DNA from: Ignelater luminosus
Taxonomy: Eukaryota > Arthropoda > Insecta > Coleoptera > Elateridae
DNA: 64,000 nucleotides
Assembly (NCBI GenBank): GCA_011009095.1
Contig: VTPC01003601.1
Location: forward strand, 4,560-68,559
Direction: 5' to 3'
Shown here in pieces: positions 21,981-33,900 of the stretch (position 1 is the stretch's first letter; each line of letters opens with the position of its first letter). The position numbers and the translations under genes were made by a program. The notes under the pieces were generated by a model. The model saw only the letters and a list, made by a program, of their open reading frames with translations, was not told the origin of the DNA and made no database searches.

Positions 21981-24900
21981 GAGCAACAAAGGAAATTGGA
22001 ACCGCCCTAACAAGGATATGCTTGAGACATAAAGCTGTTGAAACACGCCTGAAAACATTTACAAGGTAATTGGACGCTGAATCTTTTTCTTTTTCATATG
22101 AAAAATTTAGGTGAAATTCTTCTAGAAGAAATATAAAATTCTTGCTTTATTAGCGTACCGTGAAAATGCTCGATTATAAAACAATACAAACCACAATGCA
22201 GTCTATTCACTTATAGCGGTACTTCTGTTCGTTTTTTAAAAGGTGCACACAATCATTCACCACTTTTGATAACAAGTTGCGATAGAGACGGACATTATCT
22301 ACCCTCGTGTTTGCTGTTTAGCAAAATAGGTAATCCTTTTGATAGTGCACTTTTCCAGTTCTAATCTGAAAACCGATTTTTATCAGCTAAAAAGGTGGTT
22401 TGTGCAATTGCGGATATCTGCACAATAACTATAAAATAATAACTTACTGTTTTATTGCACACATGGAAAATTATACAATTAGAACGTGAAGGTAATTAAT
22501 ACGATAAAGAGGATTTATGCTACAATAATAAGAATAACTTTATTGTAAGTTTGTACAAGGACTTTGTTACTGGATACGTCTGTATATGGTAAATCTACCT
22601 AAATTGATTTTCTATAAAGCATATAATTCAATTGAAAAATAGATTACTCGTTATTTCTGATAATACATAAATCTTTTTATAATTTTCATAAGATTTACTA
22701 AAATGTTCAATAAATGCTTGTTTATTTTTACAGGGGTATGAAAACATCCTGCACCACCTTGCGCAGTAATTTTAAATGCAATTAACATTTTTGGCATATT
22801 TTCTCTAATTATCTTTAATTATCTGGGAGTTATTATTACATTTGCCATGTCTCTGCTCATTATCTTCTTATTCATGTAATGGTATTATTAAAGTCTACTT
22901 AGAACTGACTACTGTCACAAATTTCAAGGATATCGTACGTATACAGGGTGATTTAAAAGGTGTGGACGTAACTCTATGAACTCATTAGATAGGTGATTTT
23001 GAGTAAAAAACCATGATGCACTCATACCCGATTCTCGAGAGTTGATGATAATAATAATAATTCATGAGTAAGTAAGTTGCTTCGGCTATCTTCACGATTT
23101 GTGCCAGATAGTGTTGTTCTTATTATTATCAATGGTAGTTAATAATATTGGAGTAGACTAATCTCGAATATGCTGATATGCATTTTATTTATGGAATGTT
23201 TCATGAAAATGCATCTGCTGCAACTGAAGAATACCGTCATCACTGTGGTTTAGATTACATATTTAGCAGTAAAAAGTCGAAAATCTAAGATGAAATATTA
23301 CGGCTTGGAAATGCATATTATAGCAGTACACATTTTAAAAAATACGAAACACCTTGAATTTCTTGGAAATACTTATTCGTTACCTCCTGCGAAGCGGCCA
23401 AATCTTATCTTCTCAGTTAGAAGGTTGTGTGGCGCAGTCAGTAGCTGTTATATTATTTTACTGAGAATATTGCAATTATTAATTTTTTTACAATGTCTTG
23501 ACATTCCAGAAAGTAATTATAAATTTATTTCATATTTCTTCTTGTACTCTCGTTTAAACTAGTAACAAGCTTTGATGTCAAGTATTTTAAAGAGTTTAAA
23601 TTAAAAAGGTCTTATAAAAAATGCAATTGTTTGCAAGTATTAAAATATAAAAATTTGAAATCTTAAGTTTTGAAAATGTCCTATACAAAAAATTATAAAT
23701 TTTTTCCTATAGTAGCATCACTTACCGTCAAAAACAGATCTATTTTCCGAGTACAAATTTTAAAGAGCACTGAAGTGCTTAACTGCCTTAAACAACTTGT
23801 TTTATCGAAAAAGGACGTAAATGAAGGTTTGTTAGAAGAATTGCTATTACGGTTTATATCGAGCCTGTAGCCGCAATGTGAATACTTTCAAAGCCAAACA
23901 CAAAGTATGGTTAAACAAAGACTTATAGTTAGTTAGCAGCAACAAGAATTTCCCAAGTACTTCTAATAAATAAGCTTTGAAGAATGTGGAGCACGGGTGA
24001 AGCAAATGCGAACAAGGCAGCTGGTAGCGGAAACCTTGCAACGCAGATGCAATTAAGAAGTTGTAAGCGCTCAGCTGCGTCCGTTTTGCCAGACGTTACA
24101 TCAACATCTTCAAAAAGAGCACAACGATATAGACGTGCATATAAAAATTGGACTAGCAACTAAGATCGACCTGTTAAACTTATAAATGCGAAGCTTAGTA
24201 AACATCAATACCTCTTAGTAAGTTCTGCATTACAGTCTCATAATGCTAACATTTATCCATCATGGAACAAGATTTTGGAAGCAAAATTTCACTGAAATAA
24301 AATTATAGTGCATTCTAGATCTAACAACAAAACGCATTTGCTCCTACCAGAGCAGTGTTGCAAACGTTACCAAATGAAAATAAATCATTTACAGTGATAT
24401 GTAAGTGGGGTTGTAATGGGAGCTTTGGCCAAAGTAATTATAAACAAAGATTTGTAGAGGAAGATCAACAAGACTCTTGAATGCTTATAATATCATTTGT
24501 GTCCCATCAGTTATATTGCCAAATTAAATCTAACCAAGAAAAAACTACAGTGTGACAAAATCCAGGACCATCTTCGACGAGAGTTTGTAGGGTAATTAAA
24601 TTAATTTTTGCGTAAGAGTCGAAAGAGATTATAGCAAAAGAAACTTTTTTAATACAGAAGCAAATAAGTGAACTTGCTGCTACAACAATATCTGAAAATG
24701 TAATTAACTATGAAATATTGTTGAATATGGTTAATATAAAAATCACAAGTATGCTGCATATGTCAAGCCAAGTCACATGAAATGAACGATTTGGGAAAAG
24801 TATATGGCAAAAAGTTTACAACAGAACATTATAGCTTTGGTCTTTCAGTTCTACACTCTTGAATCAGATTTATGGGGTGTTCTTTACTCATTAGCTACAG

Positions 24901-27900
24901 AATGGATGTAAAAACATTTCAAGCAAGAAGCCTAAATAATAGCATAGTAGCAACTAGAAAGAAGCAAGTTGCAGAAAGGTTAAGACAGGAACTAGGGATT
25001 TTAATAGATTAGCCAAAACCTGGCTATGCATCCACTAACGATGAAAACAGTCAGAATCTTCTTGCGTGATGCCTCATTAACATCATTCATAACGGGACTG
25101 CACGAAAATCTAATCAGAAGATTCAGTGTAATACTAAAATCCCTTTCAAGTGGATTCCAAATCGATTGTAACAAATTCGAAATATATGCTTCAGAAATCT
25201 ATCCTTTTATTGATTTATATTATGTTACAGTGCTAAAGTGGTATATAGAATCTTAGCAAATTCTCGTATAATATATCTAAAGGAAAATAATTATCATTTC
25301 CTGTTAATTATGTAATCTAAACCACTGTGCGTCAGCGATATCCGAATCGTAAACATCCGAATCATCGAGTTTTTATAAGAATTCACAATAACCTATGTGA
25401 ATTCGGAAAATTTGCCAATCGTCATCATGTTGGTCAAAACAGAAATATTGATCTTGATCAGGAATAACTGCTGACTCTCCTACTAGTACCCATAGAATTG
25501 TTAACCATTTAGGTTTGTCTCAAAATTCAGTGTGGCGTAAAATTCATGACGAAGGGTATTATCTTTACCATTTACAAAGCGTGCAATATCTACGCGAAGG
25601 AGGCAATGTCGCTCGACAGCCCTACGAAGAAACATGTGGTTTCAACAAGATGGAGCTCTTATTCATATTACAGGTCCAATAACAGCTAAGTCGATGGATT
25701 GGACGCAGGAGTTCAGTTCCATGGCCATGAAAGTTAAGAACATTTAATAAATTGACTTCATCAAGCTGCTGCTGAAATTCGTCAACGGCCCGAGCCATTG
25801 CGCAATGCACAAAATTCACTTGTTCGTTGATCTGAAGTATGCATACAACTTAACGGCAACCACTTTGAACAATCGTTATGATTTTTATTTGTTTTTATTG
25901 TTTTCTGTTAACTAGTTATTTTTTAAGATTTAGCATACTAAATAAACAGTTTTTCCTCATTATTTCAGCAATCCTTGAAACTCAAATATGGGTATACTAT
26001 AATTTTTTACTCCAATTCACTTGTCTAATGAGCCCTTCAAGTTATGTCCACACCCTTTGAATCATCCTGTATAAGCTCCGCAATGACTTTTAGAATTCAT
26101 TCCACTTATTAATTCTGTCAAAATTTTATTGCAGAATAGTGTCCCATAAGAAACAAACAAAATTATCAGATCAGAAGCAATGGGAAATTTTTCACACCAC
26201 TGTAAATATCCTAAATAATGTTGTAAAATCATGAAAGCAATAAAGAACTAAATAGAAAATAATAACATTTAAGAGAGAAAATAGAGTGTAGAGGTAGAAA
26301 TAAATGAATATAAATGCTATGACAAAACATAAATAATTTGAAAAAATATATTAAACCGTCAAGGTAAAGTATAGCAACATTAGAATAGGTTAGTTAGTTA
26401 TTATTTTCTCTAATTTCTTTTAATTCTTTCTCAAACTTTGTTTTACTCCAAATTATTTATAATAGGAGTAGTTTCTAACATCAGATACATTAACTTTTGG
26501 CTTTCTTCCAATTTGGTAAAGCAAACAATGTATTTAATAAGGTTGTCAGAGCTTTTTCACTTTTACCAAAACATTTGTATTGAATACGCCAGCTTTTTCT
26601 GAAACCTCTCTTTTTTTAGAATTTTCAAAACTGCACAGCATCCTATAAGGAATGATGGGATGCTATTTAAGAAATTCCGTAACGTCATAATTTTGCTGTT
26701 GATAGTAGAAGATATGGGGAAAAGTTAATTGCCACAAAGTTAAAAAAAAGATATCAGAGGCAATAGATCTATTTTATGTGGAAATACTGTGAAAAAATTG
26801 AGAAAACATATGCATTAAATGGAAGCACCTATCAGAGGATAATATGTGATAATTTGTATTATTAATTTTACTTAGAGCTTCTTCTAGGGTCTATAATTAT
26901 TTAGGTTCTCTTTATTCTTTTTTTTTCTTTTTATAACCATTTGAATTAGGTATCTTTTGTGATTTTTTTATTTTTGACAGGGAACTTTTCTCTTTTTAAA
27001 TCCTTTCACTCCTTCATCTCGTCGCACAAATTGTTATTTACCTTAGTTGTAGGTATCGAATCTTTGTATTATTTTCTTGTGCTTTTTCTTCTTTTGCAAT
27101 TTTTATAATTTCTGCTTGTTTTTTTTTCATTCTTTTGTGTCATATCACTTTCTATGCATTATGTTTCTCCCTTTCAATTTATTTTCGTTTTTCATAATAT
27201 TGATTTTTCTTTTCCCAACTTTTTAATTGAACAAGAGTATTTTGTTTCTCTTGATTTTTGCACTGAAGATTTCTTCCTGGAATAGGTCTTCAATTCCTTT
27301 TTTCAGTTGATCTGTCTTTGTCCTTAGCCATGTTACTATAACATTGTTCTTTTTCTTTCTTCTCTCTTTAGAGTTCAGATACTGTTTTGGTTTGCTTATT
27401 TTCTCATTCATTTACACTTCTTTTCTCTAGTCTACTTTTTCTCTATAATTTCTATTTTCTCCCTTAGCTGTTAGTGAACACAGATGGACATAATGGTTGT
27501 AAAAAAATCTTTGCTCCTTAGTAGCTTTCTTTCCCAATTAACAACACAAGTTTCTTCCCAGTTTGCTTTCTTATTCTGCAGATAACACAATTTTGGCAAG
27601 AAAAACAAGAGATCACTTATACTATGTCTATGCCTAATATTTCTGAAAAACCAACAAATGAGTTCCTCAATTTTCTTCGTAGCAAAAACTTTGGAAACAA
27701 ACTATATTACTATGTACATATATGTACAAACCAGCAAAATAGATTCAGACATTTCCAAGTCAAAAAGATATATACTAATTGCCAAAAATCATTATTTTGG
27801 AATTATTTTTTAATGTTCATTACTGAATTTAACTGCAGCAACCTTAAACAATAAATGATAAAAGATAAACAGAGCAATAGAAGTATTGCACTGCAATAGC

Positions 27901-30900
27901 AAGATTTTTACAATTAATACAAAATACACGTAAAGAAAACAATTTAATTAACTGAACAGTAAGAGAAATTAACCCATACTACCAGATTGGTAGCGAGTAA
28001 AATATCACAGTACTATGTCTAATTTTTTTTATTATTGCCCTTGAAATTGTATTTAAGTTGAATCATTTTATCCATTAATTAACTTCATTTTACTTCTGTT
28101 ACGAATTTTTAAGATGCCCAAGGCTATGTCAAAAATTACCTATAATTAATGTTTGTAGTTATCACGTTTCAAACAAAGTAAGAATCTATTGAATCATACA
28201 GAACAATGTCTTGCAATTTTATGGATCATAATAGTTAAATGTAATGTATAAGAAAATCGCACTTTTAAGGAATTGAATAAAAAGAACACAATTTGCATTA
28301 ATTACAATACTAGTAATAAAAGCACAATAAAATGATATTTTTTTAATTAAAAAATAATAATTATAATAGTAATAATAACTAATATAATGTATATAGGTAA
28401 AATTGTAAACATATGAAGGTTAAATAAAAAAAATTAACTTCTAAAATGTATTACAAAATTAAAAAATGAAATTGATCAAATATTTATAATAATTTTTCAT
28501 TTCAGTGCTATTATGGATTGCCTAATTGTCCCACTTCAAGAAAAATTAGAAGATTGGAAACGAACTGTACTTAATTTAGATAAGGAACATGCAAAAGGTT
28601 TTGTTAATTCATCAAAATAATATAAACATTGTTCTATTCTGATGTATATTTATTTTTAATTTAGATTATAAACGAGCCAGATCAGAATTGAAGAAACGGT
28701 CCACAGACACACTAAGACTACAAAAGAAGGTCCGTAAAGGAGCTAGTGGAGAATTACAAAAAAGACTGGAGTGTGGATTGCAAGATGTTACAGAACGTAG
28801 ACATTTATTGGAAGAAACTGAAAAACAAGCAGTTCGAGCTGCATTGGTTGAAGAGCGTAGCAGATTTTGTACTTTTGTTGGATTCCTCAAACCTGTAGTT
28901 GTGAGTTTATTATAATGACATTTAATTATTCTAAACACAAATTCATTTTTTTTTTAAATTTCTCTTGATATAGGATGAAGAAGTTGCTATGTTAACTGAA
29001 CTGTCTCATCTCCAAGAAGTGGTAGCACAATTAGAAAAGAACACAGCTGATCCACAAGTATTACCGCCCGCTTCCGAACAAGTAATAGCTGACTTGAAGA
29101 CATCCGATAGTGGTTGGTCATTTCAAACACCACCCTCATCACCTTCCAGTTTGGGTTCAAGAAAATCTTCCATGTGTTCAATAAGTTCATTAAATAGTTC
29201 TTCCTCGGGCAGTTCTAAAAGTCATCATTCACCTAGTCATCCACATTGGCAACGTTCATTATCACAGGTTTGTCATTTTTATTTTAAATATCTCGGTATC
29301 ATTTAAAACAATTTTGAAAGGTAAGCTGATGAAGTAAACGATAGGAGTAAGAATAAGCATGGGAATGAATGTGAATATAATTTGAAACATTTCTGACACT
29401 ATTATATTTGATAAATTGCACTTTCACAAGTTTTCTCTAAAATGTCAAAACCATATTTTTATAGTTCTTGTTTTGTACAAGCTTCATTAGATACTACATT
29501 CTTCCAGTATTATATAAAATAATAATTTGGATAAATATAACTAATGAGGGTTTCTTGTATACTATTAAACAGTAAATTACTGCAAGATTGATTAAGATGG
29601 TTTTGTTATTTTGGTGCATTATACGTATCAGTAGCATTAAACATTCTGTAGCATTTTTCTCACGCCATAAACATTAAACATTTTCTTTCTTTTAATTTAT
29701 TATCAGTTAAGTTATATATTTATTTTTTATAAGTATCATATAATTTTGCCTGTTAGTTTTGATGTTGTCTTGTGAACAGTCTGTAGCTCAAAATGGTACC
29801 ACGAGGCTAACATCAGTCTCAAGTCGAGATTCTGGATTTACATCACAAGATACGCTTTACCCTAGGCCTCCATCATCTTTAAGTGTAGTACAGGTAAAGC
29901 ACACAATAATTTACTGTACTTACTTGCAAATCTAATACTTTCTTCTTTAATTAAAATGAAAATTGTTACATTAGAATTTGTACATTTCAGGTTTCAAATA
30001 TGTCCGAACATAGTAGTAACAGTAGCAGTTCCAGCACTCCTTGCACTCCATTTCCTACTACCTCCATACCTACTACTACAGCAACATGGCCAAATTTACA
30101 AGAAACTGTCCAATTTGAAAGAGCTGCCACTGCTATAATGAGTGATCGTCCCCATACCATATCTTCAGGTAAGTAAAAACAATCTTCACAAATGATTTCA
30201 ATTATTCAATATTGTCTTTACTATAGCATATGAAAAAGGCCATCAGAGGCCTCCTTTAACTGTATACACATTCCAAGCACCAGATCAAAGTTTGTCACAA
30301 CCTGCCAGTCCAGTAACGGGAGTAACACCTACAGACAGTACGCCTACAGCAACCCCTCAAAGTCCAGCTTTATCTATAAAATCTGCACAAAATAAACCAC
30401 CATTACCAACAGTAAATAACTAAATGACAATAAAATGAATTGCATTTAATAATATGTACGTAATATTTAGCGTTGCTCTTCCTTGGAACGACCTAGTGGG
30501 CCAAATGTTCCTGCCAAAACAATGAAGTCTGGTGTACGTGTTTTACCACCAGGCAATGTAGAACATAAGTTAATGAAGCCAACTCCTTTGCCAGCTCATA
30601 TAGCTAGAGGTATGTGATCAGAATTCTAAGTAATGAAATGTTAATGTAACCTTTTTAAATAAAAAGTATCTTACCTGCTGTTATACATTATTTCTTCCTG
30701 TGTAAAATATTAGAACTTTAAGAATTTATGAGGAAATAAATTGTATATGTGATATTGTCTTTTCAAAAACTAATGCAAACAAATTATTATTATTAAATAG
30801 TTATGCTATTTCTCTGTGATCTTAAAAGAACTACAATATAGTTATACTATCAGAACACAATATTTTGTGATACAGTGTGTTCTGAAACCTTTTTTTCTAC

Positions 30901-33900
30901 ACTCATTGAGGTTAAGCATTTCTAACATTGCAAATCTTGTGAATCATTATGAATTGCTATACAATTAACTAATTCTTTGTTTTACAATTACCTGTCTTTT
31001 TTTCATGATGAGTGATTAGAGCAGAGCTGTTCTAATTGTTCCATATTTGGTTAAATTCAAATAAAAGAGTTATGCAGTGAAACTTCTCTATAGCAAGCAC
31101 TGTTGAGAAATTTAAAAATGTTCATTAACATGGGCACAGATTACATACCTTTACAAGATGCGAAGGTTTGTGGTGGCACCTTTGATGTTGGAAGGTTTAG
31201 ATTAAAGACCTTCAAATAGGTTGGGTATTAAATAGGTGTATTTTTGAGCGGGAAATTTAAACCGTTTTGCAATTAAACCATTTTGCAATTAAAAATATTT
31301 CTCGATGGTTATACATAACCACTTTCAACTTTTAAAAATCTTTTAATAAGTAATTTTCTAGAATGCACAAACACAGAACAAACATATGCACAGAATGAGG
31401 TTAACAGAAATACCACCTATTTAATAGCGACTAGTGTCATTCACTGTAAAATCTCGTCTCGGCGGGAAACGCTTACTTTCGAATCTTGTAAAGGTATGTA
31501 ATCTGTGACATGGGGATGTATCGGCTTCTGTGGTATAAACTGTATGTAGAATATAATTTGAGTAGGGAATTTAAGTGTTCAGTTCTAAAGAGAATCTGCT
31601 ATTGAGACGTGTCTATTAATAGAGGTTGCACCATATACAGGGTGAAATCGAAATAGAAAGAATGTAATGGGTAATTGCTGCTACCCTAGAGATATTCATT
31701 GATAACATTTTTAATTTAAACAGTGCCCCATTTTCAAGAAAAGGGGTGGGTTTTCACATTTTGAGAACCGCTATAAAAAAAGTAATTGTTCATAAGACAG
31801 ATTACAATTGACTTACCTTGAAAATGGAAATTTTTATAGAAAAATGATAATTTTTCTGATCAAAGGGGTTATACTTACAGAAAACATATTGGACACTATA
31901 CATACAGGGTGTCCCCAGATCGACTTAACAATAGGTGTGAAAGACAAAAAATTTTCGAGTTGAAATCTGAGCCTGGGGGGATCAGCCTTACTTGATTAGA
32001 AACTAACTTGTACCATATTCTTATTTTTGAAAAATCAAGTAGGCTCTGATAGGTATCAAAAACTTATTTTTGGTGTAGGTAAAGTACCTTTTTCATGAGC
32101 TTTCCTGCAGTCTGTAATTAATAATACTAATAAAATTTAGTTTTTTAAATTTACTGTTTTGTAAAATTTAAAAATCAAGGGAAAAATCAAATTGTGCCGA
32201 TTGTTTTCAAATTTGGTATGTGGGCATAAATTCACATTTTGAACATCTTTTGCTTATAAAATTTTTTGATATGCCTCACGGAAAAGGTACTTTACCTACA
32301 CCAAAAATAAGTTTTTGATGCCTATCAAAGCCTGCTTGATTTTTCAAAAATAAAAATATGGCACAAGTTAGTTTCTAATCAAGCAGGGCTGATCCCCACA
32401 GACTCAAATTTCAATTCAAAAATTTTTTGTCTTTCACACCTGTTGTTAAGTCGATCTGGGGACACTCTGTATATTATTATATCATTGACCTATTATTTGA
32501 AAAAACTACTAATGACACAGTTTTGTTAAGCTTTTTATTTTGTAAATGTTTGTAAATAAACTAAACCTCCTTTAGATTATTTAATAACATTTTTCCCCTT
32601 CTGCCATTATGTAGATATACCCCAACCAACCTATGTGAACATGCATGAACTAGCAAGTATGGCAGCGAATAAAGCTCAAGAAATGAATTTACCACCACCT
32701 CCTGCTGAGTTCATTCCATCTGTGCCTACTCCAACAGAAAAGGTTGGTATTTAAAAACCCAAATGTGTTATTGACTTTGTGACGACAATGTGTGTTTGTG
32801 TACATTTTGTAGGGCACTAATGAAGGTGAGAAAGATGGTAGTACAAGTGAAAGTTCTCTGGAATCGTCGAGCGGGTACGGAAGTCAAACAACTTTTCCAG
32901 TTGAGGAAGCGGCTCATACAGAAGGTAAATATATCTTATTTTTAAAATGAAATAGTGTGAGTGGAAATTCAAATTTGTATTTATTTACTATCCTGATGCA
33001 ATGCATGGTTTGAAGTGTATTTCCTTTGCATTTTTATTTGAAAAAGTTCTTGCACTTGCTAGAACTAAACTAATTTTGGTTTGTTTAAAACACAAGTTAA
33101 AAATTGAAGTTGTACCTTTGTTTTTTGCTCTTTTGTTTTATATTTCTAAAATTCCCCAACATTTGCTCCATCTTGTTTTTTAATGATTGTTTGCAAATAA
33201 TAAAATAATTAATGATAAGAGAATTTTGGACATTCATAAAATCAAACATGGTAGAGCAAATGCTAGCATGTGAGTGCTGATTAGAGTGTGTTGCTAGATA
33301 TGTCGGTGTCTAATCTAGAGACCGCCGGCAAGTACTGCACACTTCCACGCAATGGTGACCATTTAAGTGCAATTCGACGTCGTCCATTATCCATGACAGG
33401 TAAATTAACAAAGTTTCCATACTTTTCACACTAGTTAGCAATCTAGAGAATTAGTGTGAAAGTGCATGCTTATTTAATTAGATTTTACCTTATCAATTGC
33501 TTTTTAAATTATTATGTTATTATATAACGTTGCAGTAGTTTGTTTTAGTTTTTTCAAGTAGACGCATGATTAAAAATATTAATTTAAATCTAGTTCATTA
33601 TTGCTAGTTTAGATTTCTATTGAATAAAGATATTAAAACACTAATACAATTTGAACTGTCATTCCAGCAGTGTATTCTAGTGGTACAATGCGTAATACAC
33701 TGCTACGTCGTGGATCAGGCCAAGGTAACAAACCACTTCCTCCAATCCGTCGCACTTCGTCAATTACAAATACCAATAGACCTCTAACGCCAGTCAATAG
33801 TGATGAGAATTTACCACCACCACCTGCCTTCTTACTTGAATCACCCAATTTAAAAAGTCATTCCTCTGGTAAGTTTGTGGTTTTCTTAGTGTGACTGTTA

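Larger units (their letters stand above)
22944..26069 (+). mobile_element. Old mariner-type transposon (DUF4817 group) interrupted by a Transib
   Basis: The terminal repeats CAGGGTGATTTAAAAGGTGT (left) and, reversed, CAGGATGATTCAAAGGGTGT (right) match at about 27 of 30 positions and are flanked by TA on both sides. Without the nested element the transposon is about 1.0 kb. Transposase remnants on the plus strand are YADMHFIYGMFHENA (about 23,167) and, after the Transib, RQRYPNRKHPNHRVFIRIHN (about 25,330). They continue with the catalytic block MWFQQDGA (25,632) and near the end CIQLNGNHFEQSL (about 25,838). The blocks are broken by stops and shifts. The join across the Transib re-creates a continuous motif, which confirms the nesting. 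Confidence 0.88.
22066..28505 (+). other. mim: mim intron (6.4 kb), filled with transposon relics
   Basis: The donor is ACAAG|GTAATT and the acceptor TTTCAG|TGC. The two exon ends share the split codon AG|T. It holds the mariner/Transib nest at 22,944-26,069 and a minus-strand LINE ORF1-like relic near 26,900-27,450. About 22,070-22,940, 26,070-26,890 and 27,460-28,500 are AT-rich with nothing recognised. Confidence 0.85.

Noticed and set aside
23415-23445. GTGTGGCGCAGTCAGTAGC, resembling a tRNA A box
   Set aside because: No B box follows and it lies inside the Transib element.
33001-33183. 60-codon open frame inside a mim intron
   Set aside because: No motif; flanked by clear mim splice sites; AT-rich chance frame.
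33633-33848. 71-codon frame antisense to a mim exon
   Set aside because: Shadow of the coding exon on the other strand.
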